64,000 bases of DNA from Microbacteriaceae bacterium (lineage in GTDB: Bacteria; Actinomycetota; Actinomycetes; Actinomycetales; Microbacteriaceae): assembly GCA_025465095.1 (NCBI GenBank), contig JAODME010000005.1, forward strand, positions 1 to 64,000, in the 5' to 3' direction. The position numbers were made by a program, and so were the translations under genes. Below, one piece after another: positions 1 through 8,368 of this stretch. The notes below the pieces were generated by a model that searched no databases, was not told the origin of the DNA, and saw only the letters and a program-made list of their open reading frames with translations. Every line of letters starts with the position of its first letter. The first letter of the stretch is position 1.

Positions 1-300
1 CTTCTTGAAGATGTTGACCAGCGCCAGAACGAATCCCACGATCGCCGCGGGCAGAGCGAGCACGGGGATGATCCAACCGACCGCGGCGCCGACGAGCAGA
101 ATGCCGAAGGCGACCACGGTCTTGACGATCGTGTCCTCGTAGCTCATGCGGTCGGTGTCGACCGGGCTTGCGGACGGGCGACTGTAGAGCTCGTCGAGCT
201 GGCTGGCCGAGACGCTCTGCTGGCCGAACTGTGCGCTCTTTACTACTGCACCCGACGAGAACGCGGGCGACTTGGTGAAGGCGGGATTTGATGAAGCCAT
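1..300 (-). CDS. Bax inhibitor-1/YccA family membrane protein (3' end outside window)
   Basis: About 100 N-terminal residues are visible; the gene runs off the left edge. The start ATG reads MASSNPAFTKSPAF, a Ser/Phe-rich N-terminus with repeated NPAF/SPAF-type motifs that is typical of actinobacterial Bax inhibitor-1/YccA proteins. After about 60 soluble residues comes the first hydrophobic segment (VVAFGILLVGAAVGWIIPVL). Members are multi-pass membrane proteins linked to ion leak or membrane stress, with no agreed role in actinobacteria. The assignment rests on the N-terminus only. Confidence 0.8.
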   Translation of the reverse strand, partial: MASSNPAFTKSPAFSSGAVVKSAQFGQQSVSASQLDELYSRPSASPVDTDRMSYEDTIVKTVVAFGILLVGAAVGWIIPVLALPAAIVGFVLALVNIFKK

Positions 301-346
301 CGATTCCTCTTTCGCTGTGAGTGGGAGAGACCCCCACGCAGTCATT

Positions 347-877
347 TTAGGGGACCATCCCTCGATTTTGGCTGTGACGGATTCGGCGCTTGGCGAACAG
401 GCGCCTGGTGATGTTGAGGGCGAGCCACGCGGAGGCCGTCAGTACAAGTCCCATGACGGTGCAGACGACCGTCCCCGCACCGTACTGGGGGAAGCGGGAA
501 CTGAGAACGAGTGACGCTGCGATTGGTGCGAGGAGAACGATGAAGCTGTGCAGCGGTCGCATCCGCACGACGAGCCACGCGGCGAGGGTCAGTGTGAGGA
601 GCGCGCCAGACTGGGCACCGGCCAGTAGCGAGGCGACGCCCAGCAGCGCTGGGCCTACGGCGAGGAACCGGCGCCATCCCGGAGCCGGAACGAGAACCCA
701 GCCCGCGACGGTCGCGGCGACACCGAACAGCGCGAGGGGAAGGGTGTAGACCGACGCGAACTGCAGTGCGGCGCCGCCCACAAAAAGTGCGGCGACGGCG
801 CCGAGATATCGGTACCGGTAGCTGCCGAAGCGGAGGGGAACGGATGATGTCGGCTCACGCCATCCGGTTGTCGGCAT
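347..877 (-). CDS. Hypothetical multi-pass membrane protein
   Basis: 176 residues with about five or six hydrophobic segments between residues 20 and 155 and a basic C-terminal tail (RRLFAKRRIRHSQ). I do not recognise the family. Its ATG starts one base after the stop codon of the upstream zinc-ribbon gene, so the two are almost certainly co-translated. Only about 45 bases separate it from the Bax-inhibitor gene on the same strand, so all three may form one operon. A small integral membrane protein is the most that can be said. Confidence 0.65.
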   Translation of the reverse strand: MPTTGWREPTSSVPLRFGSYRYRYLGAVAALFVGGAALQFASVYTLPLALFGVAATVAGWVLVPAPGWRRFLAVGPALLGVASLLAGAQSGALLTLTLAAWLVVRMRPLHSFIVLLAPIAASLVLSSRFPQYGAGTVVCTVMGLVLTASAWLALNITRRLFAKRRIRHSQNRGMVP

Positions 878-1210
878 CTATGCCACCCCGCTCAGAACGA
901 TCACCATGTAGACGACGAGCACGGCGCCGAGCACCCCTAGGACGATGCCTATCGTGAGCGGGACGTCCACCCGGCGCTTCGGGCGCGGTTCGCCGAGCTC
1001 GTCCGGCTCTGATTCCGGAAACACGAAAGCGTCCGGATCGGGCGCAGGGTTGTGCTCGGCCGGCCGGATCGCGGACGGTATAGCGGGCCTCTCCTCCGGT
1101 TCCGCTGCGCCAGCCGGGGCGCCGCAATAGATGCAGAATTTCCATTCGGGGCGCATCGTTTCCCCGCAGTTCACGCACTGGCCCATGTTCTGCACCATAT
1201 CAATGCCCAT
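878..1210 (-). CDS. Zinc-ribbon, single-TM membrane protein
   Basis: Two CxxC knuckles, CVNC and CIYC, lie 15-20 residues apart near the N-terminus and form a zinc ribbon (zinc_ribbon_2/DUF-type). A Pro/Glu-rich linker follows, then one C-terminal transmembrane helix (PLTIGIVLGVLGAVLVVYMVIV). The stop codon abuts the start of the downstream membrane protein. Start choice is uncertain: in-frame candidates are GTG at 1249, ATG at 1210, ATG at 1198 and ATG at 1186, none with a clear Shine-Dalgarno. I use 1210 because it avoids overlap with the divergent phosphodiesterase start at 1230. Function unknown; ribbon plus TM suggests a small membrane-tethered adaptor. Confidence 0.6.
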   Translation of the reverse strand: MGIDMVQNMGQCVNCGETMRPEWKFCIYCGAPAGAAEPEERPAIPSAIRPAEHNPAPDPDAFVFPESEPDELGEPRPKRRVDVPLTIGIVLGVLGAVLVVYMVIVLSGVA

Positions 1211-1229
1211 GGGGCGGTACCGTTGGACC

Positions 1230-2381
1230 GTGCTTCCTCCTGCAGTCACCCTGCCGTTGATAATCGCGCACCGCGGAGCGAGCGGTTATCATCCCGAACA
1301 CACCTATTCCGCCTTCAAGCTCGCCATCGACCAGGGCGCTGATGCGCTCGAACCCGACCTCGTCGCCTCACGCGACGGCGTGCTCGTGATCCGTCACGAG
1401 AATGAGATTTCGCTGACGACGGATGTTGCCTCCCGGCCGGAGTTCGCTCGACTACGCACTACGAAGGTCGTCAACGGGGTCTCACGCACCGGCTGGTTCA
1501 CCGAGGACTTCACCTGGGCCGAGCTCACGACGCTTCGTTCCGTGGAGCGGCTGCCCGACATCCGACGCGGGAACGTCGTGCACGATGGAAGGGACCGCAT
1601 GCTGCGGTTCGAGGAGCTGCTGGCACTGGTCGACGCGCAGGACCGCCCCGTCGGGGTCGTCGCGGAGATTAAGGATGCAAGCTACTTCGCGTCACTGGGG
1701 TTTCGACTTGACACGATGCTCGCTTCCGCGCTCGCCGCGGCGGGTTGGACCGACGACGAGCGGCTGACCGTCGAGAGCTTCGAGCTGTCGTTCTTCGCGT
1801 CGATGCGTGCCTCGGGCGTGGGCGGCCGATTCGTCTACCTGATCAAGGCGAAGGGCTCGCCGGCCGACCAACCAGATGTCACTTACGCCTCCTACCTCAC
1901 GGATGAGGGACTGCGCGGCCTCGCCTCTGTCGTCGACGGGATCAGCGTGAACAAACTGCTGCTACTCGCGCAGGACTCCGCAGGCGGGGGCACGGTCACC
2001 GATCTGGTTTCACGCGCTCACGCCGCCGGCCTGACGATCTACTGCTGGACCCTTCGTGCGGAGAACGAGTTTTTGGGACCGGAGCATCAGATCGGCGACT
2101 CCCCGTGGGGGATCGGCAACTGGGCGGCCGAGTTCGGCCTGCTGATGGCATCCGGAATCGACGGCATCTTCACCGACCAACCCGACCTGGCCGTCATCGC
2201 TCGGGAGCAGATACGCGTGGCTCGCGCGAGCGTCGACGCCGAGTTCGCCAAGGAGCACGTGCCGCCTCGAGTCGTGCCGGTAAACCGGGCGCCGGTGCGC
2301 CGTGCTGCTAATCGCGTGCGCCCGCCGGCACCGCTGGCGCCGTCCCCTGCGCTCGCTACAGAACCTATCGATCTCTCCTGA
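1230..2381 (+). CDS. Glycerophosphodiester phosphodiesterase family protein
   Basis: About 383 residues. It would hydrolyse glycerophosphodiesters to glycerol-3-phosphate and an alcohol. The GDPD signature is at the N-terminus: AHRGASGYHPEHT (catalytic HR and the downstream His) followed by LEPDLVASRDGVLVIRHE (metal-binding E/D and second catalytic His). IDGIFTDQPD near residue 330 is the usual final strand of the TIM barrel. No signal peptide is evident with the GTG start at 1230; an in-frame ATG at 1209 is the alternative. It starts divergently from the zinc-ribbon gene with almost no intergenic space. The last 45 residues (Arg/Pro/Ala-rich) are a non-conserved tail. Confidence 0.88.
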   Translation: MLPPAVTLPLIIAHRGASGYHPEHTYSAFKLAIDQGADALEPDLVASRDGVLVIRHENEISLTTDVASRPEFARLRTTKVVNGVSRTGWFTEDFTWAELTTLRSVERLPDIRRGNVVHDGRDRMLRFEELLALVDAQDRPVGVVAEIKDASYFASLGFRLDTMLASALAAAGWTDDERLTVESFELSFFASMRASGVGGRFVYLIKAKGSPADQPDVTYASYLTDEGLRGLASVVDGISVNKLLLLAQDSAGGGTVTDLVSRAHAAGLTIYCWTLRAENEFLGPEHQIGDSPWGIGNWAAEFGLLMASGIDGIFTDQPDLAVIAREQIRVARASVDAEFAKEHVPPRVVPVNRAPVRRAANRVRPPAPLAPSPALATEPIDLS

Positions 2382-2500
2382 GCGGAACAACACAGGCGCC
2401 CTAGTGCTGCTCGCCCGGACGCGTCGCCCCTCGTCACGGCGGGCTTCGCGCGGAGAGGAGCGGACCGGTGTCGCTGGTCGCGGCTAGAATTGAGCCAGTT

Positions 2501-4879
2501 ATGACCTTCCTTCTCGACCCCGCGAATCCGGCCGAACACGCGCACTCCGCCCAGTCCCGCCTTCTTGACGGACTCAATCCCAGGCAGCGCGAAGCCGTCG
2601 AATACCGCGGCCCGGCGTTGCTCATCGTCGCGGGCGCCGGCTCGGGCAAGACGAGCGTGCTCACTCGACGCGTCGCCAGCCTGCTCGAGAGCCGCGAGGC
2701 GTGGCCGAGTCAGATTCTCGCGATCACCTTCACGAACAAGGCCGCAGCCGAGATGCGTGAGCGCGTGCACGAGCTGGTCGGCCGAAACGCGGAAGGAATG
2801 TGGATCTCCACGTTCCACTCCGCGTGCGTTCGCATCCTCCGCCGGGAGGCCGAGAACTTCGGCTTCACGAAGAACTTCACGATCTACGACTCCGCGGACA
2901 GCAGGGCCCTGCTCAAACGCATCATCAAGGACCTCGACGCCGACACCTACGGTTTCACCGTGAGCTCCGCATCCGGTCGCATCTCCAAGCTCAAGAACGA
3001 GCTGCAGGATGTCGAGTCCTATGCGCGCGGAGCGAACTTCAACGACCCTGCCGAGCGGATGTTCGTCGAGATCTTCGGACAGTACACGCGCAGCCTCGCC
3101 AGCGCGAACGCCTTCGACTTCGACGACCTGATCGGTCAGACGGTCTACCTGTTCCGTGCGTTTCCGCAGGTGGCCGCGCAGTATCAAGGACGATTCCGGC
3201 ACATTCTGGTCGACGAATACCAGGACACCAACCACGCGCAGTACGCGTTGATCCGCGAACTGACGCGGTCCACCGAGTCGCTTGAAGGTGCGTCGCTGAC
3301 CGTCGTCGGCGACTCCGACCAGTCGATCTACGCCTTTCGAGGCGCCGACATCCGTAATATCGTCGAGTTCGAGCGGGACTTCCCCGGCGCTCAGGTCGTC
3401 TTGCTCGAGCAGAACTACCGCTCGACACAGAACATCCTCAGTGCGGCGAACGCCGTCATCTCGAATAACTTCGACCGCAAGGACAAGAAGCTGTTCACGA
3501 CCGTCGGCGATGGCGAGAAGATCGTCGGCTTCACCGGCTATAGCCAACACGATGAGGCGCAGTTCATCGCCGACGAGATCACGACGCTGCACGGGTCGGG
3601 GGTGCAGTACCGCGACATGGCGGTGTTCTACCGCACGAACGCGCAAACCCGTGCGTTGGAAGAGGTGTTCATTCGCTCCGCGCTGCCGTACCGGGTACTC
3701 GGCGGCACGAAGTTCTACGAGAGAGCCGAGATCAAGGACGCCTTCGGGTATCTCATCGCCGTTGCGAATCCCGCCGACCCGATGGCGCTGCGCCGGATCA
3801 TGAATACGCCGAAGCGGGGGATTGGACCTGCGACCGAGGCGGCGCTGCAGAATCACGCAGACAAGACGGGCGTCACCCTCCGGCAGGCGATGCGCGAGGC
3901 CGACCAGCTTGGGCTTGGACCGAAGGTTACCGGCGCGATTCTCCGACTCGGTGCCGTCCTCGACGAGGTGGCCCTCACCGCCGACACCGCTCCCGTCGCG
4001 GACATCCTCACCGCCCTGCTTTCGAAGACGGGCTTCGTCGAGGCGCTCCGCGCCAGCCGCGACCCGCAAGACGAGGCCCGCGCCGAGAACGTCGAGGAAC
4101 TCGTCGCGGTGACCAAGGAATTTCAGAAGAACCACCCTGAGGGCACCCTCCTCGACTTCCTCACCGAGACCTCCCTCGTCGCGGCTGCGGATGAGCTTGA
4201 CGACACGAGCGGCACCGTCTCGCTGATGACGCTGCACACCGCGAAGGGCCTCGAATACGAGGCCGTCTTCCTCACCGGACTGGAAGAGGACCTGCTGCCA
4301 CACCGGATGTCCGCCGGAGAGCCCGGCGGCCCTGCTGAGGAGCGGCGGCTCTTCTACGTCGGCATCACCCGCGCGAGACGGCGACTCTACCTCTCACTCG
4401 CGATGACCCGGGCGCAGTTCGGCGAGGTGAGCGTGGCGATGCCGAGTCGATACCTGCAGGAGATTCCGGTGGAACTCATCGAGTGGCGGCAGTCGCCCGG
4501 AATGGCGACGAGTCGTGGCGGAACGCAACCGAGAGCGCTCAACGCCAACCGCGGCACCGGCTCGAGCAACGCCATCACCGGCAGCGGTGGCTCTTACGCG
4601 GTCGCCGCCACGAGCGGACCCGGCGCGACCGCGCTCGCCCGCGCCGCTCGGAATGCGCAGCGCCCGAAGACGGAGTGGACGAGCGGCGTGACGAACACCG
4701 TGCGCGACAACGGTGACCTCACGCTTGTTGCCGGCGACCGCATCCGGCACGTCGACTTCGGCGACGGTCGGGTTAGTGCGGTGACCGGGAGCGGTTCGAA
4801 GAGTGTGGCCGAGGTGCAGTTCGATGGCGTCGGCCGCAAGCGGCTCCTGATCAAAATAAGCCCTATCGAGAAGCTCTGA
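2501..4879 (+). CDS. pcrA: ATP-dependent DNA helicase PcrA/UvrD (SF1A)
   Basis: 792 residues from the ATG at 2501; an upstream in-frame GTG at 2468 is less likely. A 3'-5' helicase of repair and replication restart. Motifs appear in order: Q-motif LNPRQREAV, Walker A AGAGSGKT (residues 44-51), Walker B VDEYQDTN, motif III GDSDQSIYAFRGA, motif IV QNYRST, and motif V/VI TLHTAKGLEYEAVFLTGLEE followed by VGITRARRRLYL. The C-terminus (about 730-792; DRIRHVDFGDGRV) is the Tudor-like domain that binds RNA polymerase in PcrA. A Gly/Ser/Thr-rich linker joins the two. Length is normal for actinobacterial UvrD1/PcrA. Confidence 0.97.
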   Translation: MTFLLDPANPAEHAHSAQSRLLDGLNPRQREAVEYRGPALLIVAGAGSGKTSVLTRRVASLLESREAWPSQILAITFTNKAAAEMRERVHELVGRNAEGMWISTFHSACVRILRREAENFGFTKNFTIYDSADSRALLKRIIKDLDADTYGFTVSSASGRISKLKNELQDVESYARGANFNDPAERMFVEIFGQYTRSLASANAFDFDDLIGQTVYLFRAFPQVAAQYQGRFRHILVDEYQDTNHAQYALIRELTRSTESLEGASLTVVGDSDQSIYAFRGADIRNIVEFERDFPGAQVVLLEQNYRSTQNILSAANAVISNNFDRKDKKLFTTVGDGEKIVGFTGYSQHDEAQFIADEITTLHGSGVQYRDMAVFYRTNAQTRALEEVFIRSALPYRVLGGTKFYERAEIKDAFGYLIAVANPADPMALRRIMNTPKRGIGPATEAALQNHADKTGVTLRQAMREADQLGLGPKVTGAILRLGAVLDEVALTADTAPVADILTALLSKTGFVEALRASRDPQDEARAENVEELVAVTKEFQKNHPEGTLLDFLTETSLVAAADELDDTSGTVSLMTLHTAKGLEYEAVFLTGLEEDLLPHRMSAGEPGGPAEERRLFYVGITRARRRLYLSLAMTRAQFGEVSVAMPSRYLQEIPVELIEWRQSPGMATSRGGTQPRALNANRGTGSSNAITGSGGSYAVAATSGPGATALARAARNAQRPKTEWTSGVTNTVRDNGDLTLVAGDRIRHVDFGDGRVSAVTGSGSKSVAEVQFDGVGRKRLLIKISPIEKL

Positions 4880-4925
4880 GTCTTACCAGCGCCGCCCCTG
4901 CCGCGCCGGAGCCCCGGGCGGGCAC

Positions 4926-4994
4926 TACAACTGGGGGTAGCTGATCGTGCCGCCGATAGCTGACGCCGGGCTTACAGTTGGGAAAGCTCGATCG
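4926..4994. repeat. Imperfect 22-nt direct repeat upstream of the receiver-deacetylase gene
   Basis: Two similar blocks lie at about 4926-4947 and 4973-4994. Both begin TACA, continue TGGG, AGCT and end GATCG, with a few substitutions and a one-base length difference. The second ends about 15 bases before the start codon at 5009. They could be paired binding sites for a regulator or a chance duplication; no known box was recognised. Confidence 0.3.
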
Positions 4995-5008
4995 GCCAGG
5001 GGGCCCCA

Positions 5009-6019
5009 ATGTCGGAACCGTATCGGGTCGTTGTCGTCGAGGACGACTTCGACGTGGCGATGTACACGAAGACCGTGCTCGAAAAACGTATCGGCTGTCA
5101 GGTCGTCACCGTTTCGGACCCTCGCCGGGTTCGTGAGGCCGTCGCGCAGCTGAAGCCGGATGTCGTCATCACGGACATCGAAATGCCAGGCGTCTCTGGA
5201 CTCGATCTCATCTCCGTAATTCGCGAAGAACAGCCGGGAACCCCGGTCATCGTGATGACCGCGCATGTCTCCGTCGACTACGCGGTGACCGCCCTGCGCA
5301 ACCAGGCGAACGAGTTCCTCACCAAGCCCGTCCCCTCGGCCGACCTTGTGGAGCACGTCACCCGGCTCGCGGAAGAATCGCGGCTCGGAGCACGAAACGC
5401 GCCCGTGCGACAGGTGGTGCTCGCGATCGGGGCCCATCCCGATGACGTCGAAATCGGCGTCGGGGGCATCCTCGCAGCGCACCGTGCGGCCGGAGACGAG
5501 GTCACCGTGCTCACGCTCTCACGCGGAGCGCGCGAAGGCGGAATCCGGGCGGCGTGGAACGAGGGTTCCGCCGCGGCAGGCAGGATCGGGGCGCGACTCG
5601 TGCTCGAGGACTGCGACCTGGCGCAGACGGGCAGTTCCGACCAGGTCGCTGTCACGATCAAGAGGCTCGTCGCCGAGCTGGACCCGACCGTCGTCTACGT
5701 GCACAGCAACAACGATCGGAATCTGGACCACCGTGCAGTGCACGACGCCGCCGTAGTCGCCACCGGCAACGTGCGCACGGTCGCCGGGTACCAGAGTTCC
5801 ACGGCGACGGTGGAGTTCCGGCCCAACCGTTTCGTTTCCATCGACGGTTTCACCGACGTCAAGCTTGAGATGCTCGCGTGCTTCGCCACGCAGGGCGACC
5901 GCCCGCCCTACCTCGAACCCGGCTTCGCCCTGGCGACCGCACGCTATTGGTCCCGGTATGGCCAGGGGCGTAGCTGCGAGCCGCTCGAGATCCTTCGCGA
6001 GTCGTCAGATGTCGTCTGA
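5009..6019 (+). CDS. Response-regulator receiver domain fused to a PIG-L/LmbE deacetylase
   Basis: 336 residues. Residues 1-125 are a complete CheY-like receiver: acidic pair VEDD, phospho-acceptor Asp in VVITDIEMPG, Thr in VIVMTAH and Lys in FLTKPV. Residues 133-320 are a PIG-L/LmbE N-acetylglucosaminyl deacetylase domain with the zinc motif AHPDD at 142-146, the GARxGG-like loop (SRGAREGG) and the second metal-ligand region HSNNDRNLDHRAVHDA. The family removes N-acetyl groups from GlcNAc-type sugars (e.g. MshB, LmbE). Here catalysis appears to be the regulated output of phosphorylation. It is followed by a stand-alone receiver and a membrane histidine kinase. Substrate unknown; the mycothiol pathway is possible but MshB itself lacks a receiver. 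Confidence 0.9.
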   Translation: MSEPYRVVVVEDDFDVAMYTKTVLEKRIGCQVVTVSDPRRVREAVAQLKPDVVITDIEMPGVSGLDLISVIREEQPGTPVIVMTAHVSVDYAVTALRNQANEFLTKPVPSADLVEHVTRLAEESRLGARNAPVRQVVLAIGAHPDDVEIGVGGILAAHRAAGDEVTVLTLSRGAREGGIRAAWNEGSAAAGRIGARLVLEDCDLAQTGSSDQVAVTIKRLVAELDPTVVYVHSNNDRNLDHRAVHDAAVVATGNVRTVAGYQSSTATVEFRPNRFVSIDGFTDVKLEMLACFATQGDRPPYLEPGFALATARYWSRYGQGRSCEPLEILRESSDVV

Positions 6020-6052
6020 CGCCACCTCAGCCATCAGAAAGCAACACGGAAC

Positions 6053-6433
6053 ATGAGCATGACCCTCACGGCACAGAGTCCGGTTCAGGTGCTCATCGTC
6101 GACGACAGCGAAGACCAGAGGCATCTCATTCGCCGCTACTTCGAACTGGCCGGCTGCGAGGTCATCGTCGCCGAATCGGCCGAGATGGCGATCGAAGCCT
6201 ACGAGGGTGTGCCGCTCGATCTCGCGGTGATCGACCTCATCCTTCCGGGCATGAGCGGATGGTCCCTCGCCGAACGCATGCAGGTCGAGCGGCCGGATTG
6301 TGCAGTGGTGATCTCGTCGGTGCTCGGCACCGAGGACTACCCGCCCACCGACGCCTCACTTCCCAAGCCGGTGTCGCGGGCGAGTGTGCGCGAGCTGCTG
6401 GGGAACTGCGTGCCGGGGTGGACCGCTCCGTGA
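6053..6433 (+). CDS. Stand-alone response-regulator receiver protein
   Basis: 126 residues, a single receiver domain with no output domain: IVDDSED acidic pocket, phospho-Asp in LAVIDLILPG, Ser in VVISSV and Lys in LPKPVS. Such proteins act as phosphotransfer intermediates, phosphate sinks or protein-protein switches. It lies 33 bases after the receiver-deacetylase fusion and just upstream of the histidine kinase, so it probably competes for, or relays, phosphoryl groups from that kinase. The start could be the ATG at 6053 or at 6059; neither has a strong ribosome site. Confidence 0.85.
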   Translation: MSMTLTAQSPVQVLIVDDSEDQRHLIRRYFELAGCEVIVAESAEMAIEAYEGVPLDLAVIDLILPGMSGWSLAERMQVERPDCAVVISSVLGTEDYPPTDASLPKPVSRASVRELLGNCVPGWTAP

Positions 6434-6615
6434 CCGTCCCCGGCGTGCATGCTCGGGTTGAGCGGCTGTGAAATGTGTCGACTGATCCACGCCGCCCCCC
6501 TCCGGGACCAGGCTCGAGTCGTCGTGCTCTCGGCGGGCACCGACGAATCGTGGGAGCTGGCAGGGCTGGATGCCGGACGATTGTCGAGCCCGACCGCAAC
6601 GACCGGAGCAACACG

Positions 6616-8364
6616 GTGACACTCGAAATACTGATCAGGCGGGTGCGACTGGATTCCCCGTCGCCGCTTCTCAAGCAGAGCCCCACCCTCGTGCTCTTCC
6701 TCTTCGGCGCCGCGATGGTTGCGGTCACCCCTGACTGGCTTTCGGTTCCGAGTGCGCTCGTGGCCGCATCGATCGTCGCGGTCGTCACGACCCTGCTCGC
6801 CGCTTTGCTCTCGGTAAGGCCCAGCCTCCAGCGATTCGTCCTCGTCGTTCCGGCGCTCGACTTTGTCGCCATCGGACTGCTGCTCTTTGCCACGGGGGAG
6901 AACCGACTGGGCCTAATGGTGCTCCTCATCCTCCCGATCATCTGGTTCGCAGCCGAGGACGGCCGCGAGTACATCTGGTTCGCCTTCGTCGGCACCGCGG
7001 TCGTTCTTCTGTTCCCCTCGGTCGCCGGAGTGAGTTCCAGCACTACAGCCGCCGCGCTCCTGCGCACGGGATTCACGGCTGTTGTCTTCACGATCGCCGC
7101 CGCCGTTATCAATGAACTATCCAGGCAGGCGCGGCTCCGCGTCGCCTCATTGCGACAACTGGCCGAGGCGCGCAAGGTGGCGCTCGAATCGAGCCTCGCG
7201 CAGACGCAGGAACTCGCGGCAAGCGCGGCAAAGCTTCGCCGCGCCGAGCGGCTGTTCCGCGGCGTGTGGGAATCCGTGACGGAACACTCGGTGATCGGAT
7301 CGGACATCACCGGCATGATCGAGTTGTGGAACCCTGGCGCGGCGAAGATGCTGGGACTTCCCGCAGAAGAGGCGGAACACAAGCGCCATATCGACGAGTT
7401 CCACCTCGAGGAGGAGCTCGAAGGCCGCGCTCGCGAACTGAACTACCCTGCAGGGGCCACCGTGCTCAACCCGGGGTTCTCCGCTCTCGTCGAGTCGTCA
7501 CGACTCGGCAACGCGGAGGTTCGGGAGTGGACATACGTGCGCCCGGACGGGCGGCACATTCCGGTCGAGCTGAGCGTGACGCCGCGAATCGACGACGAGG
7601 GGGAGACCGTCGGCTACCTGTTCGTCGCCTATGACATGACGAAGGCGCGCGAAGTCGCGCGACTCAAGGACGAGTTCGTCGGGCTCATCTCACACGAGTT
7701 ACGCACCCCGCTGAGCTCCATTCTCGGATACCTCGAGCTCATGCGCGACGACGACGACGACGAGCTCTCCGCGACCCAGCTGCAGTACCTCGCAGTCGCG
7801 GAGCGCAACGCGAATCGCCTGCTCACCCTCGTCGGCGACCTGCTGTTCACGGCCCAAGTCGAGTCGGGCAAGTTCAATCTCGAGTCGCACGTGCAAAGCG
7901 TCGCCCCCATCCTGGCCGCGGCCATCGACACGGCACGTCCGGCGGCGGCGGCTGCGGGGGTCAGTCTGATGGCCGAGATCTCCGAGACGGATGAGTCGGT
8001 AATGGTGCTCGGAGATTCCGTCCGGCTCGGGCAGGCCTGCGACAACCTGATCTCAAATGCGATCAAGTTCACCTCGAGGGGCGGGGCGGTGACGGTCGCG
8101 ATGAGCAGCATCGGCTCAGAGGTGGCCGTGCGAGTCACGGACACCGGACTGGGCATCGCCGAGGCGGAGTTGGAGAAGCTTTTCACCAGGTTCTTCCGGG
8201 CAACGACGGCGACCCGCAACGCAGTGCCGGGGGTCGGGCTCGGGCTCGCCATCACCAGGGCGATCGTCACCGCACACGGTGGGGACATGAGCGTCACGAG
8301 CGAGGAGGGCGTCGGAACCACGTTCGTCCTGACACTCCCGACGGTGGAGAAGGCCGTGGCCTGA
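6616..8364 (+). CDS. Membrane PAS-domain sensor histidine kinase
   Basis: 582 residues from GTG 6616, chosen because GGAG at 6605-6608 sits 7 bases upstream. Residues 15-175 hold about six hydrophobic segments (MASE-like sensor). A short coiled coil (about 175-225) follows, then a PAS domain (about 225-350, WESVTEHSVIGSD through PVELSVTPRIDDEG), HisKA with FVGLISHELRTPLSS (phospho-His in SHELRTP), and a HATPase with N box (CDNLISNAIKF), G1 (VTDTGLGI) and G2 (GVGLGLAI). It closes the cluster with the two receiver proteins and is their likely phosphodonor. The PAS domain has no visible cofactor signature, so the stimulus is unknown. Confidence 0.92.
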   Translation: MTLEILIRRVRLDSPSPLLKQSPTLVLFLFGAAMVAVTPDWLSVPSALVAASIVAVVTTLLAALLSVRPSLQRFVLVVPALDFVAIGLLLFATGENRLGLMVLLILPIIWFAAEDGREYIWFAFVGTAVVLLFPSVAGVSSSTTAAALLRTGFTAVVFTIAAAVINELSRQARLRVASLRQLAEARKVALESSLAQTQELAASAAKLRRAERLFRGVWESVTEHSVIGSDITGMIELWNPGAAKMLGLPAEEAEHKRHIDEFHLEEELEGRARELNYPAGATVLNPGFSALVESSRLGNAEVREWTYVRPDGRHIPVELSVTPRIDDEGETVGYLFVAYDMTKAREVARLKDEFVGLISHELRTPLSSILGYLELMRDDDDDELSATQLQYLAVAERNANRLLTLVGDLLFTAQVESGKFNLESHVQSVAPILAAAIDTARPAAAAAGVSLMAEISETDESVMVLGDSVRLGQACDNLISNAIKFTSRGGAVTVAMSSIGSEVAVRVTDTGLGIAEAELEKLFTRFFRATTATRNAVPGVGLGLAITRAIVTAHGGDMSVTSEEGVGTTFVLTLPTVEKAVA

Positions 8365-8368
8365 CGCT

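Noticed and set aside
2087-4303. Long open frame on the minus strand opposite pcrA (738 codons)
   Set aside because: Fully antisense to a clear helicase; Arg/Glu/Val-rich composition typical of a shadow frame in high-GC DNA; no domain recognised.
5009-6019. Calling the receiver-deacetylase fusion MshB
   Set aside because: MshB has no receiver domain, and the signalling context differs; substrate unknown.
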